A stretch of DNA of 64,000 nucleotides from Aquisphaera insulae. Lineage in GTDB: Bacteria > Planctomycetota > Planctomycetia > Isosphaerales > Isosphaeraceae. The DNA is taken from assembly GCF_011064615.1 (NCBI RefSeq), contig NZ_JAALJH010000038.1, positions 1 to 64,000 on the forward strand. Reading direction: 5' to 3'. Each line of letters opens with the position of its first letter. Positions within the stretch are counted from its first letter, which is position 1. Both the position numbers and the translations under genes were made by a program. The notes under the pieces are model-generated. The model was not told where the DNA came from. It was given only the letters and a program-made list of their open reading frames with translations, and did not search any database. This document shows positions 15,301-23,609 of this stretch, one piece after another.

Positions 15301-17645
15301 CGGGGACGAACTGGGGAGCCAGCCCGCAAGGCTCCTACGCCATCGCGCTCGTCGCCGGCTCGGTGAAGGATCTCGCGGGCAACGCGGTCGCCGCCGCCAG
15401 CCTCGGCTCGTTCCTGGTCGACACCGCCCCGCCTTCCGCTGTCCTCTCCTCGTCACTCACGGTCAACGCCACGAGCGCGGCGAGCGGCACAACCACAATC
15501 GCCGTCACCTACGATGATGCGACCTCGGGGCTAGACACGGCGACATTCGGCGTCGGCAACATCACGGTCAGCCGCGGCGCCGCGGTGACGGGATACTCCG
15601 CGTCGGGCAACGTCGTCACCTACACCGTCGCCGCGCCGGCGTCCTCGTGGGCCGCGAGCGCGCAGGGCTCCTACGCGATCTCGCTCGTCGCCGGCTCGGT
15701 GAAGGACCTGGCCGGGAACTCGGTCGCCGCCGCCGGCCTCGGATCGTTCCTGGTCGACACCGTCGCGCCGTCCGCTTCGCTCATCGCCGCGCCGACGGTC
15801 AACGCGACCGCATCAACGAACACCACGGTCGTCACGATCACCTACACGGATGCGACCTCCGGCATCGATCCCTCGAGCCTGGGGCCCGCGAACCTCGCGG
15901 TCGGGAACGGGGCGACGGTCCTGGGCTATTCGGTCGCCGGCAACGCCGTCAGTTACACGATCAGGGCCTCCTCGACGACATGGGCGAGCAGTCCGCAAGG
16001 CGCTTACGCCATCGCGCTGATCGCCGGTTCGGTGAAGGACCTGGCCGGCAACGTGATGGCCGGGGTGTCGAGTCTCGGCTCTTTCGTGGTGGATGCCATC
16101 GCGCCCGCCGCGGTGCTGGTCTCCGCCGCGGGGGTGGGGATCGAGGCGGCGGGCACGAGCACGACGAAGGTGACGGTCCGCTATGCCGATGCCACCGCGG
16201 GCGTGGACCCGACGACGTTCGGGGCGGGCAACATCGCGGTCGGCCACGGCGCCACGGTGTCGGGCTATTCGGTCTCGGGGAATGTCGTCACGTACACGAT
16301 CCACGCGCCGGGGGCCTCGTGGGCCGCCGGTCCCGAGGGCTCGTACGCGATCTCGATCGTGGCCGGCTCGGTGAAGGACCTGGCTGGGAATCCGATCGCC
16401 GGCGATCCGGCCCTCGGCTCGTTCGCGGTGGACCTCACGCGGTTGTCGGCGACGACGACGCTGGCGATCGCGCCGGGAGCCGCGACGTTCGGGCAATCGG
16501 TTCGGCTCACGGCGACGGTGTCGGCCGCATCCGGCGCGTCGCGGCCCGGGGGTACGGTGGTCTTCCGCGAGGGCGCCGTGACGCTCGCCCAGGCCGCGGT
16601 CGGCCCCGACGGCACGGCCTCGGCGACGCTCGCCTCGGGACTGGGAGTCGGCAGTCATGCGATCGTCGCGAGCTACGCGGGCGATCCCCTCTTCGCCCCG
16701 GCCGACTCCGCCGCGTCGACCCTGGTGGTGGGCAAGGCGGCCGCGACGTCGAGCGCCCTGACCTCCTCGGCGACGAGCGTCTACCAGGGCCAGGGCGTGA
16801 CGCTCGCGGCGACCTTCCAGGCCGGCTCCGACGGCGCCACGCCGATGACGGGCACGGTCGCCTTCTACGACGGCGCGACGTACCTCGGCACCGCGGCGAT
16901 CGGCCCGACGATCTCCGGGAGCACCGCGACGGCGCGGGCCAGCTTCGCGACCGCCCCCCTGGCCGCCGGCGCGCACGCCTTCCACGCCGTCTACTCGGGC
17001 GACGCGAGCTACGCGGCCGCCTCGGCCGACGCGGCCACCGTGACGGCGAATCCGGCGACGACCTCGGTCAGCCTGACGGTCGCCACCTCCGCCCAGTCCG
17101 CGACCCTGAGCGCCTCGGTCGCGGTCACGTCGCCGGGCCAGGTCGCCCTCGCGGGCATGGTCAACTTCTACGATAACGGCTCGCTGGTCGGCTCGGCCGG
17201 CCTGTCCGGCGGATCGGCGTCGCTCATGCTCGCCAACCTCGCCGCCGGCGCGCACGCCTTCGCCGCCGCCTATGCGGGGGCCACGGGCATCGCCGGCGGG
17301 AGCTCGGCGGCCGTGGGCGCCTCGATCGTCGCGCCGACGCCGAACGTCATCTCGATCGCGATCCAATCCGTCAAGCGCAAGCCGCCCGTGGTGGTGATCA
17401 CCTTCGACCGGGCCGTCGACACGGCCGTCGCGGCGACCGCGGCCCGGTACGTCGTCATCGGTCCGATCGTCGGCAAGAAGCCGGGCAAGCCGATCCGCGT
17501 CCTCGCCGCGAGCTATGCCGCGTCCTCCCACGCGGTCACCCTGACCTTCAAGGCCAAGCTCACGGCCGCGAAGTCCTACCGGCTGACGATCGCGGACATC
17601 GGGTTCACGGCCGTGTTCAAGGGGAAGGGGATCGTGGGGAGGTGA
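9369..17645 (+). CDS. Giant secreted Ig-repeat protein 2
   Basis: A paralogue of the upstream giant protein, about 2758 residues from ATG 9369; this start is chosen for its AGGAGG at nine bases and because the leader then begins as in the paralogue. It has an arginine-rich leader, the motif YLESLEDRTAPAV, a beta-helix-like region with ATITGN and NSTIAGN turns (about residues 38-440), 17 tandem Ig-like units of about 112 residues, and three Big_3-type Ig domains with YSGD/YAGD. A C-terminal module (VVITFDRAVD...YRLTIADIGF) matches the end of protein 1. It lacks the long glycine-rich block of protein 1. The surface or matrix role is inferred. Several central repeats are nearly identical at the DNA level. 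Confidence 0.85.
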   Translation: MAGGMRPRDGASGRRVARGRARRFYLESLEDRTAPAVWNIASGVAADLIAAINDANTNGDASNTINLAGTYTLAVADHDGFGPTGLPAITSNLAIIGSSTAPAAIVRSAAAGTPGFRLLEVGGGYLGDSYGTLTLRNLTLANGVAQGEGSGTGGGGLGAGGAIFNMGSLTLDGATITGNRAIGGSGSGATGGNSGGSLSATGSESLASFGVGGDGNGGDGMGGALFNFTGSLTVINSTIAGNEARGGSAGAGGSAGEGHGGGILNLNGSVILVNATLGENDADTDGLDLSSLAYGREWRTGDGLTPGGPVTAAVSMAGSLLASSGAGRSALVSRVDGSSWSTGAGGDDAATIDAAMVGGSTPSSAVRGVSGSFASGSVETASIPILDPAGLASHGGPTQTIAVTGSRLAGIAPGTAVFGLSVPAIDQRGATRPAAGGDAGAFQVTAPPTAALTSAPPANAAMSAASTTVVVVTYADQSGLGLDPSTFGIGNIAVTNGATVTGFSVAGTTVTYTIAAPTAGGITWGDAPQGAYDVSIVAGSVRDLAGGSIAAGVLGSFLVDVVPPTATLNSAPTLNGSSGGLNTETLMVIFTDRGAGIDPSSLGTGNLTVSNGATVTGVSASGGNVYYIVTAPASTWASSPQGRYYVSLAAGSVKDLAGNPIVGVSSFGTFMVDTVAPTATLTAAPAVNAATSGKTTTVTVTYSDAASGVSPPTFSKSNITVNNGATVTGFSPAGNVVTYTITAPASTWGASPQGPYIISLATTVKDFAGNAIAAVASLGSFTVDTIAPTATLASAPAVNAATAGKTTTVAVTYDGGGSGLSAGSLGTGNITVGNGATVTGFSVSGNTVTYTVTAPMATWADSPQGGYTIAVVAAGVKDGAGNPIAAVASLGTFLVDTTPPTAALSSAPTINAADAGLATTTVAVTYDGGASGLDATTFGVGNVAIGNGATVTAYSVAGSVVTYTVNAPAASWAASPQGDYSVTLVAGSVKDGAGNPIAGPLLLGSFQVASATVTASLVAAPTVNSASAAESTTTVTIAYGGGSSGLDPASLGTGNLSVSRGATVAGFSASGDVVTYTIAAPGSTWSNSPQGSYAISIVAGSVKAIDGSAIPGNPSFASFLVDTVAPAASLSSLPAVNATGAADGTTTLSVTYADETSGIDAATFGIGNITVSRGATVTGYSASGNVVTYTIAAPASSWAASPQGSYAISLVAGEVKDLAGDSVAAAGLGSFMVDTVAPSASLTAAPTVNAASAASGTTTIAVTYDDATSGLDTATFGAGNITVSHGATVTGFSASGNVVTYTVAAPAASWAVSPQGSYAISLVAGSVKDLAGNSVVAASLGSFFIDTVAPTASLSPSPPVNATGAAHGTTTLSVTYADETSGLDASSLGLGNITVSRGATVTGYSASGDVVTYTITAPGTNWGASPQGSYAIALVAGSVKDLAGNSVAAASLGSFLVDTVAPSASLIAAPTVNATSAASGTTTITVTYADAIAGLDPATFGVGNITVDHGATVTGYSASGNVVTYTITAPATNWGTSPQDSYAISLVAGTVKDLAGNAVAAASLGSFLVDTAPPSAVLSSSLTVNATSAASGTTTIAVTYDDATSGLDTATFGVGNITVSRGAAVTGYSASGNVVTYTVAAPASSWAASAQGSYAISLVAGSVKDLAGNSVAAAGLGSFLVDTVAPSASLTAAPTVNAASAASGTTTIAVTYADATSGLDASSFGLGNITVNRGAAVTGYSASGNVVTYTVAAPASSWAASPQGSYAIALVAGSVKDLAGNSVAAAGLGSFFIDTVAPTASLSPSPPVNATGAAHGTTTVAVNYADATSGLDASSLGLGNITVSRGATVTGYSASGDVVTYTITAPGTNWGASPQGSYAIALVAGSVKDLAGNAVAAASLGSFLVDTAPPSAVLSSSLTVNATSAASGTTTIAVTYDDAIAGLDPATFGVGNITVSRGATVTGYSASGNVVTYTITAPGTNWGASPQGSYAIALVAGSVKDLAGNAVAAASLGSFLVDTAPPSAVLSSSLTVNATSAASGTTTIAVTYDDATSGLDTATFGVGNITVSRGAAVTGYSASGNVVTYTVAAPASSWAASAQGSYAISLVAGSVKDLAGNSVAAAGLGSFLVDTVAPSASLIAAPTVNATASTNTTVVTITYTDATSGIDPSSLGPANLAVGNGATVLGYSVAGNAVSYTIRASSTTWASSPQGAYAIALIAGSVKDLAGNVMAGVSSLGSFVVDAIAPAAVLVSAAGVGIEAAGTSTTKVTVRYADATAGVDPTTFGAGNIAVGHGATVSGYSVSGNVVTYTIHAPGASWAAGPEGSYAISIVAGSVKDLAGNPIAGDPALGSFAVDLTRLSATTTLAIAPGAATFGQSVRLTATVSAASGASRPGGTVVFREGAVTLAQAAVGPDGTASATLASGLGVGSHAIVASYAGDPLFAPADSAASTLVVGKAAATSSALTSSATSVYQGQGVTLAATFQAGSDGATPMTGTVAFYDGATYLGTAAIGPTISGSTATARASFATAPLAAGAHAFHAVYSGDASYAAASADAATVTANPATTSVSLTVATSAQSATLSASVAVTSPGQVALAGMVNFYDNGSLVGSAGLSGGSASLMLANLAAGAHAFAAAYAGATGIAGGSSAAVGASIVAPTPNVISIAIQSVKRKPPVVVITFDRAVDTAVAATAARYVVIGPIVGKKPGKPIRVLAASYAASSHAVTLTFKAKLTAAKSYRLTIADIGFTAVFKGKGIVGR
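10697..16429 (+). repeat. Seventeen tandem ~336-bp coding repeats
   Basis: Unit boundaries (D..[AP]P[ST]A.L) lie near 10697, 11046, 11385, 11718, 12054, 12390, 12729, 13065, 13401, 13737, 14073, 14409, 14745, 15081, 15417, 15753 and 16090. The central part steps exactly 336 bases, while outer units vary by a codon or more. All keep the reading frame. Confidence 0.85.
13065..15752 (+). repeat. 1344-bp higher-order duplication (four repeat units, twice)
   Basis: Units starting at 13065, 13401, 13737 and 14073 correspond in order to those at 14409, 14745, 15081 and 15417, a shift of exactly 1344 bases (4 x 336). The pair 14073/15417 appears almost identical over the whole unit. The pair 13401/14745 shares the unusual FFIDT and SPSPPVNATGAAHGT segments. 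The third pair is mosaic, mixing segments of neighbouring units. Duplication followed by gene conversion explains this pattern. Confidence 0.8.
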
Positions 17646-17711
17646 GCGACAAGGTGAACTGGAGACAACGCGAGACTGCGGGTCGACCTTTCCCATCGTC
17701 ACCGACAGCCT

Positions 17712-18965
17712 TCAGGCCGCCGGACGCATTCTTCGTTCTCCGATGATCCGCATGTCGACTTCGGAGCCCTTCTCCCATCCGAGGTCGCGCGAACTCTGAC
17801 TCTCGAGAAATACGCGGAAGTTCTTCGCAATCCGATCGTTGCCCGGGGCCAGTTCCTGGGCGGCGCGGAAAGCGGACTTGACCACCTGGGGCGGGTAGCC
17901 CAACGAGGCCTGGCTGATGGCCATCCATTCCACCAGGTTCGCTTGCAGGTCATTCGGTGCTGACAGTCGGAGGGCTCGATTACAGAAGTCATAGCAGTCG
18001 CTGAATCGATTGTCTAGCAAGGCATGATGGGCCAGGTAAAGATACGGCCACACGAGACGAGATCCACCCTGGACCGCATATTCGAAATCCCTAATGGACC
18101 TATCCGTTTCGCGCCCATAGAGCAGGACTCCGCGGGCCAAGAGGAGAGCCTCGTTGGTCGGGAATTCCTCCAGGCCACGGTCGTAATAGATACGCGCCCG
18201 ATGAGTAACGCCCAGTCGCTCGTAACAGAGTCCGGTGAGCCCGAAAGCCGTCGCAAGAGGTGAGGGTTGGCGACTGTCTTCGCCTGAAATCTCCAGGCGA
18301 TCGATGACCTCCTGGCAAATCGGGATCAGCGTCTCGAGGACAGGCCGGGCTTCCTGTTCCGGTTGATCGCGAGTGGATTGGAAAAGGATATCAGCGGCCT
18401 TAAGCACGACTCGAGGAAAATGACCTGCCGGGGCCGCCACTATCTGCTGCGCCCGCTCCCTCGCGGTTTCCGCGTCCGCCAGGGAGAGGAAGTGCAACGC
18501 TTGGTAGGAATAATTCGCATTGTTTGGTGCTAACTCAGCGGCATGCTGTAAGAATTCGACCGCGATACGATATTCTCCAGCTCCCCCCCAGATCGATCCT
18601 CTCACATACGAGAGCATTTCCGGACTGATGTACGCGGCGCGATCGCGAAGTAGATCCAGCGCCCGGCGAAATTCCCTTCGATCCCTGGCCTCCAGTGCAG
18701 ACCTGAGGTCGTCCTTGACTTCACCCGTCTGTGGCAGGACGGGCTCGATCGACGATGCGGTGAGCGTGTAGAAGTCCGCCGAGATGGCGTTAACGCAGGT
18801 GATCTCATCGAGTGAGAGTCGACTGCCAGGCTCATCCATCCGATCGCGTAATGCCTCGCCTTCGGGCGTTTCATCCGCTTCTAGGCGGATCAACTCGTGA
18901 AGCTCGGACAGGAGCCGCACGTATTCGAGGAAATCGGGATTGTCGAAGAAGAGCTTGTCACTCAT
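17712..18965 (-). CDS. Tetratricopeptide-repeat protein
   Basis: A 417-residue soluble protein. Helical repeats with TPR spacing run through the centre and C-terminus: GEYRIAVEFLQHAAELAPNN (about residues 128-147), GLCYERLGVTHRARIYYDRG, then RFSDCYDFCNRALRLSAPND. The acidic N-terminal 100 residues are not recognised. TPR arrays act as protein-binding scaffolds. The gene starts three bases after the stop of the small unknown gene upstream (18969-19517), so the two are almost certainly co-transcribed. The base and codon usage is visibly less GC-biased than in the giant genes next door, which suggests independent acquisition. It converges with giant protein 2 across a 66-base gap. Confidence 0.75.
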   Translation of the reverse strand: MSDKLFFDNPDFLEYVRLLSELHELIRLEADETPEGEALRDRMDEPGSRLSLDEITCVNAISADFYTLTASSIEPVLPQTGEVKDDLRSALEARDRREFRRALDLLRDRAAYISPEMLSYVRGSIWGGAGEYRIAVEFLQHAAELAPNNANYSYQALHFLSLADAETARERAQQIVAAPAGHFPRVVLKAADILFQSTRDQPEQEARPVLETLIPICQEVIDRLEISGEDSRQPSPLATAFGLTGLCYERLGVTHRARIYYDRGLEEFPTNEALLLARGVLLYGRETDRSIRDFEYAVQGGSRLVWPYLYLAHHALLDNRFSDCYDFCNRALRLSAPNDLQANLVEWMAISQASLGYPPQVVKSAFRAAQELAPGNDRIAKNFRVFLESQSSRDLGWEKGSEVDMRIIGERRMRPAA

Positions 18966-18968
18966 GAC

Positions 18969-19517
18969 TCACGTCTCGTCCGGCCGCCACTGCGTCCTCG
19001 TTGCGGCCAGTGCAGCCTGGAAATCCTCAATGTGGCCCGATCGGGACGGCGCGACGTTCGCAGCGTGGATATCGTGGCTCTTGATGATAACGACGAGATC
19101 ATCGTTCAAGGCACCTTCGACGAAAGCTCCGGAACCTAGCCTGTAGCAGGTAAGGGCGTTCGAACCAGTGGCGCCGGGGATCCTCGCAACGAGCCGCTTG
19201 GGTATCAGATGGCCGAGGAGATACTTCCAGTGTTCGGCCACCGACATGCCCTTGCCGTTGGTGATGACATGGCCATTGTCGTCGAGGTCGACATCTGCGT
19301 TCCGGTCGGGCGGGAGCCGAATCTCGAGTTCCTTCGAATTCGACCCGACGATGGGTAAGCCGTCCTCTGCCCGTTTCATTGGGCGATAAATCGTAGGCAT
19401 ACAAAAGGTTCCATCCAGCGATCCTGAGCTGGTTACCCCCAAGGGAGTCACATTCAATTCTACGGATCCAAGACTCATACGAACAGTCGGAGCCTCGGGA
19501 CTCGTCTCGGCGAGCAT
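18969..19517 (-). CDS. Unknown protein, partner of the TPR protein
   Basis: About 182 residues from ATG 19517, or 169 residues from the second ATG at 19478 (MSLGSVELNV). I do not recognise the family. The middle contains LEIRLPPDRNADVD, then GKGMSVAEHWKYLLGHLIPK (about residues 86-105), a pattern of a short GMSV motif followed by LP/LIP-type residues. The C-terminus includes LVVIIKSHDIHAAN. There is no signal peptide or membrane segment. It is three bases upstream of the TPR gene and shares its lower-GC composition. An interacting pair is a fair guess, and an effector with a TPR partner is possible but unproven. Confidence 0.6.
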   Translation of the reverse strand: MLAETSPEAPTVRMSLGSVELNVTPLGVTSSGSLDGTFCMPTIYRPMKRAEDGLPIVGSNSKELEIRLPPDRNADVDLDDNGHVITNGKGMSVAEHWKYLLGHLIPKRLVARIPGATGSNALTCYRLGSGAFVEGALNDDLVVIIKSHDIHAANVAPSRSGHIEDFQAALAATRTQWRPDET

Positions 19518-19824
19518 TCGCCTGCCCCCGCAGCATTGCGGACCGCCCCGCCGGGGTTTATGATGGGTCCTGATCCGATCGTCAGCGAGTGGGCGAAGGT
19601 ATGCGATCACCGGGTCGGATCGGGATGCCCCGGCTCCCCGAGCGGGCATCTCCTGAAAGAAGGCCGGAGGCCGATCGCCCTGGAAGGGCACGGCCCGGGC
19701 CGCGATAGAGCCAGGCCTTCGTGAACGATCGCACCCACTCAGGACGCGGGCCGGTCGACGGCCGCCGCATCGGCGGGGGACTCGTCGGCGACCCTTACGA
19801 TCTGGACCCAAAGAGAGCCCTATC
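19518..19824. other. Divergent intergenic region
   Basis: This 307-base stretch lies between the divergent unknown gene and the aldolase gene and should hold promoters for both. I see no convincing hexamer pair, repeat or small gene. Confidence 0.4.
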
Positions 19825-20892
<1,068 letters not shown>

Positions 20893-21280
20893 GCCTCTGT
20901 CCCACAAGCTCCACCTGCCCCCCCTTCGGCAAAGGGGGGCAGCGAAATCCCGGCTCTCCCCCCATCAGGGGGGAGTCGGAGGGAGTTCCGTGGCCACGCC
21001 GCGGGACTCCTCGACCTCGCGCCGCGACCCGTCTGAACCGGGCCGTCGCGGCGCGGGCCGGCTGCCGTCTTGCCTCTCCCCGAGCCGGTCCCCGGGCCCC
21101 CTCGTTTTTCCATCAAGCGGGGCGATCCGGTCTGCCGATAAAACTGTTGTCGGTCGGAGGACCGAACCGGTCAGGGATGACCGCGTATGCAGGCCCCGCA
21201 AACGGTCGCGCCCACGGACGGGCAGGCGGCGCGCGGGCCACGGGGCCAGGGACGGCCCTTTGCTTTCTCCTCCCGCCCGC
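20893..21280. other. Gene-free spacer with two G/C-run hairpins
   Basis: This 388-base region follows the aldolase gene. It contains a terminator-like hairpin at 20915-20942 and a second one at 20956-20975 (CTCCCCCC/GGGGGGAG). The surroundings read like the common planctomycete intergenic repeats made of C-run/G-run pairs. No gene is seen. Confidence 0.5.
20915..20942 (+). terminator. Hairpin after the aldolase gene
   Basis: The stem CTGCCCCCC/GGGGGGCAG (9 bp, loop of 10) starts 23 bases after the stop codon. It has no T-run, so it may be an mRNA-stabilising or repeat hairpin and not a true intrinsic terminator. Confidence 0.4.
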
Positions 21281-21796
21281 TCAGGACGGCCGGACGCCCA
21301 CACCGATCAGCACGCGCTTGCCATCGTCGAGCGTCCGTTCATAGAAGAAGAGCTGATTCACGGGCGACCGGATCTCCTTCGAGAATTCCACGACCTTGCC
21401 CCGGCTGAATTCGCACCGTAACCGGATCTTGCCCGTCTCCTCGACCGCATCCTTCAGGGTCGTGCGAGCGGTGTAATCGCGGCCGACGTCGCAGGTGATC
21501 GACTCCCCGACCTTGAGCCGCTTGCTCTCCACCTCGATCAGGCGAAAGCCGTGATCCGGCATGGCCTTGCGGAGCTGAGTTCGAACACTTCCGAGCCGCG
21601 TGTCCATCTCCTTCGTCCCGGGCGTGGCCAGGATCGCCAGCACGGTCACCTGCCTGGCCCCATCTCCGCCGGCCTGCTCCTGGGCGAGGGCGAGGGCCGT
21701 GGTCGGGATGCCCGCGAGCGGCCCCGCGGCCACGACCACGATCAGGCCGCATACGGCCGAGAGCTTTGCCAGGGCGCTGGAATTCGGGCGCGGCAT
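21281..21796 (-). CDS. Secreted protein of unknown function in the sigma-factor operon
   Basis: A 171-residue protein with an N-terminal signal peptide (hydrophobic stretch about residues 11-37, then ALAQEQ). The mature part begins with a beta-rich VTVLAILATPGTKEMDTRL, followed by a region resembling a small domain (RTQLRKAMPDHGFRLIEVE) and a lysine/arginine-rich C-terminus ending VLIGVGVRPS. I do not recognise a named family. It follows the anti-sigma gene by seven bases on the same strand, so it is the third gene of the ECF operon. Its export, and the sensor-like role that its position suggests, are inference. Confidence 0.65.
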   Translation of the reverse strand: MPRPNSSALAKLSAVCGLIVVVAAGPLAGIPTTALALAQEQAGGDGARQVTVLAILATPGTKEMDTRLGSVRTQLRKAMPDHGFRLIEVESKRLKVGESITCDVGRDYTARTTLKDAVEETGKIRLRCEFSRGKVVEFSKEIRSPVNQLFFYERTLDDGKRVLIGVGVRPS

Positions 21797-21803
21797 CGAG
21801 GGC

Positions 21804-22430
21804 TCACTCCGACATGACCACCACGGACCTGGAATCTTCGATGCGATTCAGGAAGTAGAACCAGGGATCCTCGTCATTGAGCGGATCGAACGACATCATG
21901 TCGACGACCCTCGGCTCCCGGTCGTCGGTCCAGATCAGGGCGACCTGCCCCTCCTCGATCTCGATCGGCGGATCGATGGAAGGCGATACCCCATTCGTCC
22001 CGGCCGACGAGGCGATCGCCGGTGCATCACTCGTCCGCGACGCGGCTTGCCACTCATGGACGAACGCCACCAGGAGCGCCGCCGCCACCGCAAGGATCGC
22101 CGCGCCGGCCATCATCCACCGGGGCCGACGCGCGGAGGCACCGGCGGACGTCGCGGGAGCGAGCCGCAGTCGGGAAGGCCGCGTCGTTTCCGCCATCGCG
22201 GGAGCATCGAGCCGGGCGTCGATCGCGGACCAGACGCGGCCCCACGCGTCGCCATCGGGCCGATCAGGGGCCGTGGCCCCCCAGAGCCGATCGAGCTTCG
22301 CGGCCTCGTCGGCCCGGCGGGCACAGGCCGGGCAGGATGCGAGGTGTTGCGCCACCGCCGGCTGGTTGGCCGCGGGGCCGGGACTGCTCAGGGAATGGAT
22401 CACGTCATGGCATCGCATCGTTTCGATCAT
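21804..22430 (-). CDS. Zinc-finger anti-sigma factor
   Basis: About 208 residues from ATG 22430, a single-pass membrane anti-sigma factor that would hold the cognate ECF sigma factor at the membrane. The N-terminal zf-HC2 motif is HLASCPAC (H-x3-C-x2-C, about residues 29-36). A hydrophobic segment WMMAGAAILAVAAALLVAF lies near residues 110-130, leaving a C-terminal extracytoplasmic part. An ATG at 22484 would add 18 residues, but it lacks a ribosome binding site and the extension looks unlike the family; GGAGAGG sits directly before 22430. The sigma gene lies upstream on the same strand. Confidence 0.8.
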   Translation of the reverse strand: MIETMRCHDVIHSLSSPGPAANQPAVAQHLASCPACARRADEAAKLDRLWGATAPDRPDGDAWGRVWSAIDARLDAPAMAETTRPSRLRLAPATSAGASARRPRWMMAGAAILAVAAALLVAFVHEWQAASRTSDAPAIASSAGTNGVSPSIDPPIEIEEGQVALIWTDDREPRVVDMMSFDPLNDEDPWFYFLNRIEDSRSVVVMSE

Positions 22431-22500
22431 CCTCTCCGGGCCGCCGGGCGTCCCCGGCTCGGCATCGGCATGGTTCCTCGGCATCCGGCGGATCCGGCGA

Positions 22501-23151
22501 TCAATCCGGATCGTGTTCGTGGCTCGATCGAGGGTCGTGCAGTCGTGCTTGAAAATGACCCGGTTCGTCGAGGCCCTTCAGCTTGTCCCAGTCGAGGGAC
22601 TGCTGGAGCTTGGTCCGGGCGGCGTTGATCCGGCTCATCACGGTCCCGATCGCGATCCCCTGGGTCTCGGCGATGTCCTTGTAACTCATCCCGAGCTCGG
22701 CGAACAGGATGAACGTGGTGCGGATCTTGGGGCTGAGGGCATTGAGGGCCGCGTCGAGCGCCCGCCGGAGATCTTGCCGATGCAAGCCCCGGGCCGGATC
22801 CTCGTACTCGGCCGGCTCCGGCAGCCCCGTCTTGCCGTCGCCGAGCGACAGGCCGGGCCGTCGCTTCCGCTTCCGCCCGAGGTCCAGGGCCGCATTGGCG
22901 GCGATCCTCAGGAACCAGTACCGGAACCCGCTCCTCCCGTCGAAATCCCCGAGCGCCAGGAACGCCTTGATGAACGCATCCTGGACCGCGTCCAGGGCGT
23001 CCTGCTCGTTCCCCAGCAGCCGGTACGCCACCCGATAGGCGTCCATCCGAAACCGCTGGAAGAGTTCCTCACAGGCCGAGCGATCGCGCCCCCGCGCACG
23101 CTCGACCAGGATCTCATCGGGCGTCTGCACGCTGGGAGGAGCCTCTACCAT
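22501..23151 (-). CDS. ECF-type RNA polymerase sigma factor
   Basis: A 216-residue sigma-70 family protein of the extracytoplasmic-function class. Region 2 spans about residues 20-90, with FQRFRMDAYRVAYRLLGNEQ and DAVQDAFIKAF for core binding and -10 recognition. Region 4 spans about residues 130-180, with LSPKIRTTFILFAELGMSYK followed by a helix-turn-helix IAETQGIAIGTVMSRINAAR. A basic linker (LGRKRKRRPG) lies between them. The C-terminal 25 residues are histidine/aspartate rich (HDPRSSHEHDPD). It is followed by its anti-sigma gene, and target promoters are unknown. Confidence 0.9.
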   Translation of the reverse strand: MVEAPPSVQTPDEILVERARGRDRSACEELFQRFRMDAYRVAYRLLGNEQDALDAVQDAFIKAFLALGDFDGRSGFRYWFLRIAANAALDLGRKRKRRPGLSLGDGKTGLPEPAEYEDPARGLHRQDLRRALDAALNALSPKIRTTFILFAELGMSYKDIAETQGIAIGTVMSRINAARTKLQQSLDWDKLKGLDEPGHFQARLHDPRSSHEHDPD

Positions 23152-23609
23152 ACGTTCACCTAACCCCTCAGACGACCGCTACCGGGACCTTATTCGATTC
23201 CCGGGCCGTCTTGCTTGCCGTTCACTGCATCTTCCCCCTCGTTCATTCCTTCCATCCTTACCTTCGTTTTCCAGGTTCTCTGCCCTCACTGTGCCTTCGC
23301 GGCTGGCCCTCCCCTTCGGCCATCTTGGATTCGAGCTTGACCGTTTCCTGGCCTGGATGCAGAATGCGGCCCTCAAGTCCCTGAGGCCCCCGCCGAGACG
23401 CCACCTCACGATGTCCTGAGCCTTCGGCTTGACTTGGGTGAGAACCATCCCGGAAGCAACCAACCGCGTTCAGGCCGAATGACTGTCGGCCTGCGGTGCG
23501 GGCCGCGTCCGGGAAAGCGAGCTGACGCGACGAGGCAGCTAGGGCCCCTCGAAAAGAGATCGACGGGCTCGATGCAGATGATTGGCAGAGTTCAAGGAGG
23601 ATCCTTGCC
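23152..23609. other. Divergent spacer between sigma operon and PEP-CTERM gene
   Basis: This 458-base region should contain promoters for both directions. A clear ribosome binding site, AAGGAGG at 23594-23600, precedes the GTG start at 23610. I could not pick a convincing -35/-10 pair or an ECF-type promoter. Confidence 0.4.

Noticed and set aside
10697..16429. CRISPR-like array
   Set aside because: The repeats are 336-bp coding units in one reading frame, not short repeats with unique spacers.
21877..23163. Plus-strand open frame over the sigma operon
   Set aside because: It is a shadow of the sigma and anti-sigma genes, whose domain motifs are clear on the minus strand.
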